64,000 nt of DNA from Akkermansia sp. (GCA_017555025.1 JAFZHC010000009.1:248001-312000), one strand, 5' to 3'; positions 7,688 to 17,820 are shown, numbered from the stretch's first letter. Numbers and translations are program-made. The notes: generated by a model from the letters alone, not told the origin.

Positions 7688-8509
7688 ATGGAAAACAAAA
7701 ATGACAGCATCGAGCGTACCACGAGTTATTTTGCCACTCTGTGGACCATTTTTTGCAAAGAATTCCGAGGCTACCTCGGAGTGCCTTTCGGCTGGGTACT
7801 GCTGGGTTGCACGATGGCTCTGCAAGGCTTCATCCTTCAGGCTGTGTTGCAAATCATGACCCACGCTACGGGCAACGGCGTGATGTACCACATGCTCGAT
7901 AATATGAACTTCTGGTTCTATTTCATCTTTATCTTCCCCCTCATTACCATGCGCTGTTTCGCAGAAGAAGAGCGTCAAGGCACGCTGGAAGGTCTGCTGA
8001 CTGCCCCTGTAACAACTACTCAGATTGTTCTTGGTAAATACTTTGCAGCTTACTCATTCTACCTGTTGCTCTGGCTGCCCATGCTGCTTTACCCGCTGGT
8101 AAGCCGTATTGGCAACTATTATACAGAAATCAGGTACGGCATTCAACCGGACAGCGCCATCACCTACATGCTGGCAGACTGGGTGGGGCCCTACCTCATT
8201 CTTGCGCTTAGTGGAGCCTTTTTCATCGCTCTGGGAATTCTGTGCTCAGCGCTTTCCCGCAGCCAGATTATTGCAGCCATTCTGAGCACCTGCCTCATGA
8301 TTATGTACTACTTCATGGGGCGAGTTACCGAGCTGTGGGGCGAGTTCCCAGCTGCGCCCATCTTCCACTATCTCTCCAGCACTGAGCAGATTAAATCATT
8401 CGCCAGCGGTGTGATTGATACCCGCCCCTTCGTTCTTTACATTTCGCTGGCCATCTTTACCCTGGCATTGACCAAACGCCTGGTAGACTATCGCCGCTGG
8501 ACACGTTGA
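7688..8509 (+). CDS. ABC-2 type permease, GldF-like
   Basis: 273 residues with six likely membrane spans. The N-terminal WTIFCKEFRGYLGVPFGW and the loop RCFAEEERQGTLEGLLTAPV, which contacts the ATPase, are typical of ABC-2/GldF permeases. It starts 36 bases after the ATPase gene and pairs with it and with the GldG-like protein as the membrane part of the transporter. Confidence 0.88.
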   Translation: MENKNDSIERTTSYFATLWTIFCKEFRGYLGVPFGWVLLGCTMALQGFILQAVLQIMTHATGNGVMYHMLDNMNFWFYFIFIFPLITMRCFAEEERQGTLEGLLTAPVTTTQIVLGKYFAAYSFYLLLWLPMLLYPLVSRIGNYYTEIRYGIQPDSAITYMLADWVGPYLILALSGAFFIALGILCSALSRSQIIAAILSTCLMIMYYFMGRVTELWGEFPAAPIFHYLSSTEQIKSFASGVIDTRPFVLYISLAIFTLALTKRLVDYRRWTR

Positions 8510-8541
8510 GTTATTGACCCCATACCAGTTTTCACATCGAC

Positions 8542-10065
8542 ATGAGAAAAACAAACTTTACCGGACACCCTGATGCCAGAAGCCCCAAGGGCAATCCCCT
8601 TGCCTGGCTCAATCTTTTGTTACTCTCCATTGTGGTGCTTGCCTGCAACTATATCGGTTGCCGCGAATATGCCCGAACCGACCTCTCTGAGCAGGAAAGC
8701 TACTCAATTTCCGAGCGCACCCTTAACGTGCTGAGCAGCGACCGCGTGCAGAAACGCGAAAAACCCATTCGCATTATCTTTGCATTCCAACGTACTGCGA
8801 CCGGTTATGCCCGCATGTATTCGTTGCTTGAAGAGTATAAGCGCCACGGCAACGGTAAGATTGAAATTGAGTGTTTTGACCCGCTTCGCGACCCGAACAG
8901 CGCCCGTCAGATATCGCAAATATACGGCGTTGAGTTCGACCAGAACCTCTGCGTGATTGATGCTCGCGAAGATCACACGAAACCGCTCGAAACATTCGAA
9001 GAAGAACGTAGTGACCGCAAGCATGTTCGTATCCGCCCCGGCGCTTCATTCATGAAGTATGAAGTCCTGCCCGATGAGAGCAAGCGTATTGTGGCGCTGA
9101 TGATGGACGAAGTGCTTTGTTCCGCCATCACGGAAGCAGTAGAAGGCGATATGCGCCGCATGTATGTGGTTGAGGGTAAAGGCGGTGTTTCTCGCGACGA
9201 CCAAACCCTGCTGGAAAACCTCGGCCTTATTACCGGCTCTCTCAACATTCAGCTTTCGTGGATTAACCTCAACGAGATAGAAATGATGCCCGAGAATGCC
9301 GAAGGCCTCATCATCGTTTCTCCTCAGACTGATTTCACCGAGGATGAAATGCGCATTATCCGCGAGTTCTGGGAACGCGAAGGGCGTAACGCCGTCTATG
9401 TGGCTCTCGACCCCACCAATACCAAATTGCCGATGCTTTATCGTTTCCTCCGTGAGCAAGGCATTCGTCCGAACGCTGACCGCGTGCTGTTACAAAATCG
9501 CAAGCGTGCCTACTACGATATTTCTGCCGTAATGCCCAAGGGGCTGCTCTGCACAAAACCCTTCTGGAACAACACAACTCACGTCGACGGTCAGTCCATG
9601 TCTTTCACGCTCGAGCATGGAGATGAGAATATGGCCGCCATCCGCAAGCTCACCACCTATCCCTTGCTGATGAGTACCGATGAGTATTACGGTGAAACCA
9701 GCAAGGATTTGGAGCCTTCTTTCAATCCGCAGGAGGATAAACCCGGCCCCCTTTGCTTGCAGGCTGCTGTTACACGTGGCAGCAACAATGATCCCAACAA
9801 TCTCTCTACGATGATTGTAACCGGCAACATCGACATGCTCACCAAGCAGAATGCCCGCAAGGAGCAGACCGACTACATCCGCTCCCTTTGGGCCTGGATG
9901 ATGCACCGCCCGGAGTATGCCGGCAAGAGCGCCAATCAGGACCTCACCTTCAAGATTGACCTGAACAGACATACTCGCAGTGCTGTTGAGCACATGACCC
10001 TCATCATCATGCCGCTGCTGGCTCTGCTCATTGCTCTGGCAATCTGGAATACCCGACGTCATTAA
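8542..10065 (+). CDS. GldG-like auxiliary component of an ABC transporter
   Basis: 507 residues. One N-terminal membrane segment (about 20-40), a large periplasmic domain, and one C-terminal segment (MTLIIMPLLALLIALAIW) before a short basic tail. The region after residue 50 (LSEQESYSISERTLNVLSS) is the GldG/IFT-like N-terminal domain: these proteins have a sugar-hydrolase-like Rossmann fold but no known activity. Its place directly after the permease supports a role as a periplasmic partner. Next gene begins 3 bases later. Confidence 0.85.
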   Translation: MRKTNFTGHPDARSPKGNPLAWLNLLLLSIVVLACNYIGCREYARTDLSEQESYSISERTLNVLSSDRVQKREKPIRIIFAFQRTATGYARMYSLLEEYKRHGNGKIEIECFDPLRDPNSARQISQIYGVEFDQNLCVIDAREDHTKPLETFEEERSDRKHVRIRPGASFMKYEVLPDESKRIVALMMDEVLCSAITEAVEGDMRRMYVVEGKGGVSRDDQTLLENLGLITGSLNIQLSWINLNEIEMMPENAEGLIIVSPQTDFTEDEMRIIREFWEREGRNAVYVALDPTNTKLPMLYRFLREQGIRPNADRVLLQNRKRAYYDISAVMPKGLLCTKPFWNNTTHVDGQSMSFTLEHGDENMAAIRKLTTYPLLMSTDEYYGETSKDLEPSFNPQEDKPGPLCLQAAVTRGSNNDPNNLSTMIVTGNIDMLTKQNARKEQTDYIRSLWAWMMHRPEYAGKSANQDLTFKIDLNRHTRSAVEHMTLIIMPLLALLIALAIWNTRRH

Positions 10066-10068
10066 TCC

Positions 10069-12339
10069 ATGCGCATTCTCTCCACAGTACTGTTGACTTT
10101 GGCAGCCCTCCTGAGCGTCACGGCTGCGGTATTTCTGACGATTGACGGCAATCTGGCCAGATTGACCGGCTGGTATAGTTTCAAACCCGGTATGCCGCTC
10201 TTTACGGCAGAAAATACCAACCGTTTGTCCACCGTGAACTGGATTCGCATCCGCGACCTGCACGACCAGATAGAATGCGAAAAAGAAAAGGACGGTACAT
10301 GGTGGATTACAAAACCCTTCCGCGACCGTCTCAACCCGGTGGCGGCTTCAACCATTCTCAACTTTACGGAAAACGCCCGCGTGGTTGATACCCTGCCCCT
10401 GGATCGTACAACTCGCGGCCGACTCAGGGAATATGGCGTACAATCCAACCCGCATACCATCACCATTAAAGCACCTCAGGGGGACAGTTCCGACAGTCTG
10501 ACGACAATTGCCCGATACACCCTCGGCAGCACTTCTCCCTGGCTGGCAGATACCGGCGACGGTCAGAGCGTAATGCCCACAACCTACCTGCGCACCGATT
10601 ATTACGGAAAGGATAAGCGCATTCACGTTGTCAGCGGCAACATACTGCACCTTTTCAAAGAAGGACTTTCAGCGCTCCGCGACCCCCGCCCCCTGCTCTT
10701 TGCACCTGATGACCTACGCGAATTGCGCATTACCGGCGCAGGTTCAGACAGTCAGCCTGTTTCCCTTTGTCGAGTCAGCGCAGAGGCGGCTTGGAATATC
10801 GTATCGCCGGTTATAACAGCCGCCGACCAGGACAAGATTAATAATCTGGTCGCCTCATTTGCCAACCTCTCTGCCGTGAAAGTTGAAGATGCCGGCGCTG
10901 TTACGATAAAGGAGCCGCTTAAATACACGGTAGAGTTTAAACTTAACGGCCATGCAGAGCCTATTGTTCTTAAGATTTACGACAGCTATGCATCTCCGGC
11001 CGACGGACAGCCGCTCTGCCATGCTGAAGTTAATAATCGCCCCGTCGTGTTCACCTTGCAAGCTGAACCCCGCGTGAATCGCAAAGGCAGCTACTCACGC
11101 ATAGTTAACAGCATTTGCAATCTGCCCGTATTGCCAACCAAGGTTCTGGCACAATTAAAGTCCGGCGGAGGTAATATCTACACCAATGATTTACCCCTCT
11201 CCCTTGCAGAGCTGCGCTCGTTGAAATTCACCGATATTGTCGACAAGGATGTCGAGCGAGCCGTGCTGACCGCTCACGATAGTGATGCCTCACTGAAACT
11301 CCTGCTAATCCCCGGCGATATCGAAAGTGAGGTGAGCGATATCTGGATGTACTCCGTAGGAAAAACAGCTTTCGCCGAGGCCGAGGAGCTCGTCGTTCGC
11401 CGCTTCCTTAACGGGCTTGGCAGTATTCCCGTACGAGGAGTGGAAGCCGACCTGCAACCCGGCGAAGACCCTAAAGCCTTTGTAGCCCGTTATGGGCTGG
11501 ATAAGCCCTATTACAGCCTCTACATCCGGCCAAAATCCTGCATGTACCGAGCCACCCTGTTTGGGGTAGACCTTCCTCTGGTAAAAGACAGAGATGCACG
11601 CATATTCTACATTTCCCGCTATCGCGACCCCGCTACCGGTAAATCCAAATGGGTCGGAATGGAAATGGGAGGCAATACCATCTACTGGCTCAGTACCCGC
11701 CTGACGCGTACCTTTGCGCTTAACCCCAATAACTGGCGTGCCCGTAATCTTGTCCGTTTCCCGCTTTCAGCACTCCGCACCTTACGTCTGGGGTACCAGC
11801 AGGCACCGCTGGTACTGCACTATGATTACATCGGCGAAACCTGGTCGGGCCAGCTGGCCGATGAAGATGTCACCCCCCGCATCAATCCCCACAGAGCGGA
11901 ATACTACGTTCGCCAGTTACAGAAGCTTAAGGTGTCTGAATGGCTCGATTCTGATGATGAATACGCATTGGAAAGCCTGAAGAACCCCGTCTTTACCGTA
12001 AGCTTGGAGCTGGAGCTGACCGACTTCTCCGACGCTGAGGCAATTGTCATGGATAGTGCTGCGCTTGATCATGACGAACTGCTGCCCGTTATGGGCGATT
12101 CTCGCCTCGATAAGGCAGAGGAAGCCCTCACTGAAAGCACCGAAACCGACCGAGCATTGCGTGATATGGCCTTGCAGGAGCGCAAAACGCAAGCCAAAAC
12201 CATCACTATCGAGCTGGCTCCTTCGACCGAAGCAAGTGACAAACCTTTCTTCTACGGGCGCATTCGCGAAACAGGAGAACTCTTCGTGTTACCGTTCAAC
12301 GATGCACAGGGGCTGGCCGGAAGTATACTTGATATGTGA
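10069..12339 (+). CDS. DUF4340 domain protein
   Basis: 756 residues: one N-terminal membrane anchor (about 3-27), then repeated beta-rich periplasmic modules of the DUF4340 type, in which segments such as WRIVSPV and WWITKPF recur (WWITKP near 85, WNIVSPV near 245). Proteins with this domain are regularly encoded beside GldF/GldG-like transporters and probably form part of the same complex. 3 bases from the GldG-like gene. No catalytic motif seen. Confidence 0.8.
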   Translation: MRILSTVLLTLAALLSVTAAVFLTIDGNLARLTGWYSFKPGMPLFTAENTNRLSTVNWIRIRDLHDQIECEKEKDGTWWITKPFRDRLNPVAASTILNFTENARVVDTLPLDRTTRGRLREYGVQSNPHTITIKAPQGDSSDSLTTIARYTLGSTSPWLADTGDGQSVMPTTYLRTDYYGKDKRIHVVSGNILHLFKEGLSALRDPRPLLFAPDDLRELRITGAGSDSQPVSLCRVSAEAAWNIVSPVITAADQDKINNLVASFANLSAVKVEDAGAVTIKEPLKYTVEFKLNGHAEPIVLKIYDSYASPADGQPLCHAEVNNRPVVFTLQAEPRVNRKGSYSRIVNSICNLPVLPTKVLAQLKSGGGNIYTNDLPLSLAELRSLKFTDIVDKDVERAVLTAHDSDASLKLLLIPGDIESEVSDIWMYSVGKTAFAEAEELVVRRFLNGLGSIPVRGVEADLQPGEDPKAFVARYGLDKPYYSLYIRPKSCMYRATLFGVDLPLVKDRDARIFYISRYRDPATGKSKWVGMEMGGNTIYWLSTRLTRTFALNPNNWRARNLVRFPLSALRTLRLGYQQAPLVLHYDYIGETWSGQLADEDVTPRINPHRAEYYVRQLQKLKVSEWLDSDDEYALESLKNPVFTVSLELELTDFSDAEAIVMDSAALDHDELLPVMGDSRLDKAEEALTESTETDRALRDMALQERKTQAKTITIELAPSTEASDKPFFYGRIRETGELFVLPFNDAQGLAGSILDM

Positions 12340-12362
12340 AATTAACCTGTTATTCATGAAAT

Positions 12363-13211
12363 ATGTGGGTTTGGAAAAAAGTCATAGCAAAAGCTAACGA
12401 AGAGGAATGGCAAGAGAAAGTAGGCAAGCTCCCCGGAGCAGTCTTCAGCGAAGGGTTCCACGCGGAAAGACTTCAGCTTGATGTCTATACGGAGACCGAG
12501 GAAGAAGCGCTTGTGCTGACGGCCTGTTACGGCGGCAAAGCTGAGGCCGTACAAACGGTGGATTGGGTAGCAGCAACGGCACCGGAAAACACACCTCCTC
12601 TGATTATCCGCGACCGCTTGGTGATTTCAGCCAGCGCTGACCCTTCTGTTCTACAAGAACTGACGTCGCGATATCCCGGTCGCACCGTGCTGACATTCCC
12701 GGCTGAGCGAGCCTTCGGTACCGGCAACCATGCCACCACATCGACCTGTCTGCGCATGCTGTGTGACGAAGTTAAAACTCGTAAGTCACCGTGGACGCTG
12801 ACTGACATTGGTTGCGGCACAGGCGTGCTGGCTCTTGCCGGACTCCGACTGGGGGCTCAGCGAGCCATCAGTTTTGACTTTGACCCCGTAGCAGTTGAAG
12901 TGGCGGCACGAAATATCGAGCGCAACGGAGGCGCCGACAACCTGAGTCTTTTTCAGGCAGACGTATTTGAATGGGCACCTGCCCCCGGCGAAGAAGCCGA
13001 CATTGTTCTGGCAAACTTATTCTCCACGGTATTGCAGAAAGCTTTTCCCCGCCTGATAACGGCTATGAAACCTGCCGGCATACTCATTATTTCCGGCATT
13101 CTCAATACACAAAAAGAAGAAACACTTGCAGCAGCAACTGCTGCAGGTCTTAAAGTGCTCAAAGTTGTCAGCCGAGGCAAATGGACAACGGCAAAACTGA
13201 CGCAAGCATGA
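12363..13211 (+). CDS. prmA: Ribosomal protein L11 methyltransferase
   Basis: Trimethylates ribosomal protein L11 using SAM. The hallmark AFGTGNHATT starts at residue 117, followed by DIGCGTGVLALAGLRLGA (SAM site) and DIVLANLFSTVL (the NLF variant of the catalytic Asn loop). N-terminal substrate domain is somewhat diverged. 282 residues is normal. The ATG at 12363 is used; an ATG at 12355 is out of frame. Last codon overlaps tsaB (ATGA). Confidence 0.93.
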   Translation: MWVWKKVIAKANEEEWQEKVGKLPGAVFSEGFHAERLQLDVYTETEEEALVLTACYGGKAEAVQTVDWVAATAPENTPPLIIRDRLVISASADPSVLQELTSRYPGRTVLTFPAERAFGTGNHATTSTCLRMLCDEVKTRKSPWTLTDIGCGTGVLALAGLRLGAQRAISFDFDPVAVEVAARNIERNGGADNLSLFQADVFEWAPAPGEEADIVLANLFSTVLQKAFPRLITAMKPAGILIISGILNTQKEETLAAATAAGLKVLKVVSRGKWTTAKLTQA

Positions 13212-13837
13212 ATCTCCTCGCTATAGAATGTTCTCAGTCCCAAGCCTCACTTTGCCTATCACAGCATGGCGTCATCACAAGTGAGACCTCTTGGTACGCA
13301 GAGCGAAATCATGATGCTCATCTTTTCCCCGCGCTGGAAAAAGCATTGGCTGAATTGGGCAGCACCCCTCTCGATTACATATTGGTGGGAGCCGGTCCCG
13401 GCAGTTACGGCGGAGTACGTGTAGCACTTGCAGCAGCCGTGGGCATAGCTACCGTGCGCAATGCACGAGTGGTTGCGGTTGACTCCTGGGCTCAATTGGC
13501 CACCCCCGGCGCCGCCGTCATTTCCGATGCCCGCCGAGGAGGCTGGACCATGAGACGCCCCGACGGTACAATCGAGGTCCTCACCCCGGCCGAGCTTGCA
13601 GCCGAGGCTGAGGCAGGCACTCCCCTTTACACCATCGAAAGTAAAGAGAGCATGCTTCGCGCAGGTATTCAAGCAGAAAAGTACAACCTCACACCGACCG
13701 CTGTCGGTTTGGTCTATACTTGGCAGGAGCTCTCAGAGGAACGCCGCAACGAATTGGCTAACCGACCGGCAGAACCCATCTACGTGCGCCCCCCGCACAT
13801 TACCGAGGCAAAACATAAACCATGGGAGATTCAGTAA
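13208..13837 (+). CDS. tsaB: tRNA threonylcarbamoyladenosine protein TsaB
   Basis: Partner of TsaD in making t6A37 in ANN-decoding tRNAs. The TsaB motif GAGPGSYGGVRVALAAAVG matches GxGPGSFTGLR, and the N-terminus LLAIECSQSQASLCL is the ASKHA phosphate-1 strand in its TsaB form. The C-terminal part is short and variable. 209 residues from ATG 13208, which overlaps prmA by 4 bases; a start at 13181 would extend far into prmA. tsaD, tsaC and tsaE are not in the window. Confidence 0.9.
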   Translation: MNLLAIECSQSQASLCLSQHGVITSETSWYAERNHDAHLFPALEKALAELGSTPLDYILVGAGPGSYGGVRVALAAAVGIATVRNARVVAVDSWAQLATPGAAVISDARRGGWTMRRPDGTIEVLTPAELAAEAEAGTPLYTIESKESMLRAGIQAEKYNLTPTAVGLVYTWQELSEERRNELANRPAEPIYVRPPHITEAKHKPWEIQ

Positions 13838-14193
13838 ACAGCGAGAGCAATCAGGCTCCCATCGTGCACACTTGCCAGCGTTGCGGTGCCTGCTGCCGCT
13901 GGGAGGGCGATGTATGCCTGACAGATGAGGACATCACAGCCATTGCAAACTTTCTCGGCATAACCGAGGAGGCATTCATTGATAAATACTGCCGCTTGCA
14001 GCGCAATCGCCGAGGGCTTTCCCTCATCGATGCTGACAATGGTAATGGTCCTTGCTGCATGCTGACCGATGAGGGCTGCCGCATCCAACCCGTCAAACCC
14101 CAACAATGTAAGGATTTTCCGTACAAATGGAATTTTCCGGGGTGGGAACAGCGTTGCCCGGGTGCCGGTAAAACATCCTACTCGCCCTCATGA
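13822..14193 (+). CDS. YkgJ-type cysteine-cluster protein
   Basis: 123 residues with CQRCGACCRW, the CxxCGxCC cluster of the YkgJ/UPF0153 family, and further cysteines in GPCCML, GCRI and QQCKDFP. The family probably binds zinc or an Fe-S cluster; its biochemical role is unknown. The gene overlaps tsaB by 16 bases and the next gene by 4, so it is translated as part of the operon. Confidence 0.85.
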   Translation: MGDSVNSESNQAPIVHTCQRCGACCRWEGDVCLTDEDITAIANFLGITEEAFIDKYCRLQRNRRGLSLIDADNGNGPCCMLTDEGCRIQPVKPQQCKDFPYKWNFPGWEQRCPGAGKTSYSPS

Positions 14194-17100
14194 GTAAGAT
14201 TTCCGACAGACTCCGCGAACTTCGGCTGGATACGCAGCGGCGCCTACTCTCCCTGCGTAGTATGGTGGTGGAAATGTTCGCACGCGTTCCCCGCCGCATA
14301 GCGGCACGAGATGAATCTCGCCGTGGGCACGCCGGCGTTGTTGTTGACCTCTTCGCCTCCATTATGGTGCGAGTAGACGGAATCGGCATCGATGATTTGG
14401 ATACCACCATGGACATGCTGCGCTACGATTTCCCCAACGTCGAGCACAGCTGGCTGGCCGAGAGATTCCAATACGCATACAACGCCCGCTATTCTCTGGA
14501 TGATACGCTGACCCTTGCTGCGGCTCATCGTACAGAAGAAGAACGCATGGCTCTGGCTCTTGAAATTCTTGCCATGCTCTACCGCGTGGGCGGCGACCTG
14601 ACAAACCCAACGCTCTTCAATCGTATAACAAACGGACTCAATCTTCCCGGGGTTGCCCCTGTGCTGGAGGAACTTATCAGCACCCCCGGTAAAGAAGCCC
14701 CCCATCCTATACAAACGCTTTGCTTCTCAGACCGCTTCAGCGAGAACAGCATTACTCTTGCCAAGGAAGACGAGGGCGTGAGCTTCCGAGCTCTCCATTG
14801 TGTCAACATTCTGATTATCATCAATGACTCTCGCAAGGCTCTTTCCGTTGACGGCCGAGTGCTGCACCAGGGAGATATGCAGCTATTCTCTCCGGGGCAA
14901 AACCTGGAGCTTTCCGAATGGACCCTCAGTTACAACACCATACGTGCTCTGATTCAGAACCGCTACAGCGGTGTAAGTTATGTAGGTTACTTATACAGCG
15001 ATAATGACGAAGTTAGTTTGGCTCGCCAGCGCTATCGTAGCGCTCTGGCTCGAGTACGTTTCAGCCTTCAGGTCGAGCTTGAAATTCTGAGTCGCGATGC
15101 TGATTTTAACCTGGACGGTCGACCCCTCATGCAGGGTGAAGTTGTCCGAACCACCTACTACACGCCCTTTACCATCAAAGGTCTCGGACCGTATCATTTC
15201 GCAGAATTACATAATATCGAGGTTCCCGGCCGGAGTTACCAATTGGCGCCCGATACCCGCAAACTGCTCGTTACCAATCTTCCCTTCCTGAACAGCCCGA
15301 CAGCACTCATGCTGACCCCCGGTTTGGCATCGGCTGTAGTTTTCGAAGTCAGTTACTCACGCACCGATAATACCGGTACGTTGCGCACGATTGAAGGCGG
15401 CAGTAATCTGCAAGTAAACGGATGTGCAGTTAAGGGCGATACCCCCCTTAAGGATGGTGACCTTATTTCCCTCAGCTCGGTGCAGTACCTGCGCTGCCGT
15501 TTTTCATCCGGCGTGCTGGATGAAGAGACTTCATTCATCCGCACCCTGACAGTCAAAGGGCTTACGCGAGACTTCGTTCGGGCAGGTCGTGTAGTTGACA
15601 ATATCGATTTCACCCTGAAGCGTGGCGAAATGGCCTGCATTCTCGGCCCCAGCGGGTCCGGTAAAAGCACCCTGCTCAGCATGCTTGCCGGACATTTGGA
15701 ACCGTCTTTCGGTACAATACATTACAACCGAGAGCGACTTTCCACAACATCAACGGATTTACGTCGACACATTGCATTCATCCCCCGCGAAGACATTCTG
15801 GATGAAGCCATGACCGTCGGCGAACACGTCTACCACGCCTCTATTGCCCGTCGTCCCCGGTTGAATGAAGCTGACCGCAAGCGCCGCGTGCTCTCCATTC
15901 TTAACTACATAGGCCTAGGCTCACTAGCCAACCGAAACGTAGGACGTGCCGGCGAGCGTACCATATCTGACGGCGAGAGAACCCGCCTAAATCTCGGGCT
16001 TGACCTTACCGGCACAGCAGAAGTTTTCCTCATCGATGAGCCCATCAGCGGCCTTTCCTCCGGCGATGCGGAACGAGTGATTGACACGCTGGAAAACATG
16101 TCCACCGGGCGCATTCTACTCTGCACCCTGCACCGACCTGCTCAGGTTATTCTTAATCGCTTTAAGAAAGTGATGGTGCTCAATGCCAACGGCAAGATGG
16201 CATTCTGGGGTTCACCGAGTGAAATGGTGAATTACTTCCGGAAATCAGCGGCAGAACTTGGACTGCATGTATCGCGCGAAGCTGTACAGGCAGGTGGTGC
16301 TGACTATGTTTTTGAAGTGCTCGAGGCCCCCTACAGCCGATTGGGTAACAGCCAGAAACCCAGCCCGAGCATGTGGCAGGAGCGTTTCGAAAATTATTAC
16401 TACCGCAGGCCTGATGTTCAGGAAACACCGGAAAGCGAAACTGAACCGCGGCATATCCCACGCATGCCGCGCCGCACCCCCCTGGAGCTGTGGCGACTCT
16501 TTTATCTTTGGGCCACTCGCACCTTCCTCGGGCGCCTGCGCAGTCGCATGGGCTTATATGCTCTGCTGCTGGAGGGGCCTGTGCTGGCTCTACTGATAGC
16601 CGGCACGCTGAAAGCTGCCAGCGAAACGCCCTATACTTTTTACAAATCATTGCATGTCAATGAGTATTTATTCCTCTCCCTGGTACTGGCTATGTTCTTC
16701 GGGCTCACCGATTCCGCGTGTGAAATTCTGCGCGACCGACCGTTGATACGCCGAGAGAGTAACTACAAGTTGTTTATTCCCGGCTATCTGGCAGCCAAAG
16801 TATTCATTCTGACAGGCATTGCTGCGCTGCAATGTGCGCTATATCTTTTGGTGGGCAACGCCATTCTCGGTATAGAAAACATGTTCTGGTCACACATGAG
16901 TGTGATGGTGCTCACAGCCTTTGTGGGTATCGCGATGTCACTCATGGTTTCCGCGCTTGTCCGTTCCGATCGCACCGCTCTCAACATTGTCCCGCTGTTG
17001 CTGGTGCCGCAGATTTTGCTGGCCGGAGCGCTCATTCGATTTGAGGAGATGAACGAGTTCAGCCCGAATTTTCCTTCATTCCTTCCGCCCTCCGTCGAGC

Positions 17101-17756
17101 AACGCTTGTCAAATCTCCGTCATCGTGTAGCCTATCAGGATGAGAACACCCACAACATCACCTCCAAACCGGTGCCTTTCATTGCAGAGTTCTGTCCCCT
17201 GCGGTATGCGTTTGAAATGATGTTCGTGACCCAGACCACCAAAAACCTCTGGGAAATTGAAAGCGGAAGGGTCAACAAAAAGCGTGAATATCTGAAGTCA
17301 CGCGGGACATTGGATGAACTCCGTTACATTCAACGCGCTGCACTCTTGCTTAACTCCACCGCTAAAGATGCAGATGAGGCAGAGGATATTCTGCGATGGG
17401 TGAGAAAAGCGGCTTTGTACCCCAACGAAGATTTCCTTGAAAAATTAACAATGGATTTGGAGGAACGCGATATCGGAGAAAACGACCAGCCCGTCGAGTT
17501 CTTCTTCTCCAATCGTAAGCTCATGGTAATCCGCGAGGGCGTGAAAACTGCTCGCAAGGACTGGCGAACTAATGAGCAACGCGGCTATTTCCTTTCCCCC
17601 CGCCAGGCACGAACCTTCGGCAAAGGAATTAACCACGATAACGACGCAGGCTCCGTATCAACCATCAAACGTAATGCCGTCTATCTGCTCATCATGGGGT
17701 TCTGCCCCATCTTAGTGGCGGCATGGCGTTTGAGGGCGATATGCCGAGGCTCGTGA
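14190..17756 (+). CDS. TerB-like / FHA-like / ABCG-type ABC transporter fusion
   Basis: 1188-residue fusion. Residues about 45-135 look like a TerB-like helical domain (VDLFASIMVRVDGIGIDD...EILAMLYRVGGD). Residues about 185-450 hold beta-rich FHA-like segments (VDGRVLHQGD, VNGCAVKGDTPLKDGDLISL). An ATPase of ABCG type follows: Walker A GPSGSGKST at 486, signature ISDGERTRL, Walker B VFLIDEPISGL, switch His in CTLHRP. The signature has Asp for the usual Gly, and the D-loop reads SGLSSGD instead of SGLDS. Five to six membrane segments follow, with the ABCG-like loop EILRDRPLIRRE, a long soluble insert, and a last helix. FHA-ABCG fusions exist elsewhere; adding TerB is less usual. Cargo unknown. 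Last gene of the 6.7 kb operon. Confidence 0.8.
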   Translation: MSKISDRLRELRLDTQRRLLSLRSMVVEMFARVPRRIAARDESRRGHAGVVVDLFASIMVRVDGIGIDDLDTTMDMLRYDFPNVEHSWLAERFQYAYNARYSLDDTLTLAAAHRTEEERMALALEILAMLYRVGGDLTNPTLFNRITNGLNLPGVAPVLEELISTPGKEAPHPIQTLCFSDRFSENSITLAKEDEGVSFRALHCVNILIIINDSRKALSVDGRVLHQGDMQLFSPGQNLELSEWTLSYNTIRALIQNRYSGVSYVGYLYSDNDEVSLARQRYRSALARVRFSLQVELEILSRDADFNLDGRPLMQGEVVRTTYYTPFTIKGLGPYHFAELHNIEVPGRSYQLAPDTRKLLVTNLPFLNSPTALMLTPGLASAVVFEVSYSRTDNTGTLRTIEGGSNLQVNGCAVKGDTPLKDGDLISLSSVQYLRCRFSSGVLDEETSFIRTLTVKGLTRDFVRAGRVVDNIDFTLKRGEMACILGPSGSGKSTLLSMLAGHLEPSFGTIHYNRERLSTTSTDLRRHIAFIPREDILDEAMTVGEHVYHASIARRPRLNEADRKRRVLSILNYIGLGSLANRNVGRAGERTISDGERTRLNLGLDLTGTAEVFLIDEPISGLSSGDAERVIDTLENMSTGRILLCTLHRPAQVILNRFKKVMVLNANGKMAFWGSPSEMVNYFRKSAAELGLHVSREAVQAGGADYVFEVLEAPYSRLGNSQKPSPSMWQERFENYYYRRPDVQETPESETEPRHIPRMPRRTPLELWRLFYLWATRTFLGRLRSRMGLYALLLEGPVLALLIAGTLKAASETPYTFYKSLHVNEYLFLSLVLAMFFGLTDSACEILRDRPLIRRESNYKLFIPGYLAAKVFILTGIAALQCALYLLVGNAILGIENMFWSHMSVMVLTAFVGIAMSLMVSALVRSDRTALNIVPLLLVPQILLAGALIRFEEMNEFSPNFPSFLPPSVEQRLSNLRHRVAYQDENTHNITSKPVPFIAEFCPLRYAFEMMFVTQTTKNLWEIESGRVNKKREYLKSRGTLDELRYIQRAALLLNSTAKDADEAEDILRWVRKAALYPNEDFLEKLTMDLEERDIGENDQPVEFFFSNRKLMVIREGVKTARKDWRTNEQRGYFLSPRQARTFGKGINHDNDAGSVSTIKRNAVYLLIMGFCPILVAAWRLRAICRGS

Positions 17757-17785
17757 ATATAACACAGCCATTACTCAAAAACGTA

Positions 17786-17813
17786 TTGATTTTTGCTCTG
17801 CTTCGTGTAGAAT
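17786..17813 (+). promoter_or_regulatory. Predicted promoter of the efflux operon
   Basis: TTGATT (17786-17791), 16-base spacer, TAGAAT (17808-17813). The ATG follows after 7 bases (17821), so the transcript should be leaderless. Confidence 0.65.
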
Positions 17814-17820
17814 ATGGCCC

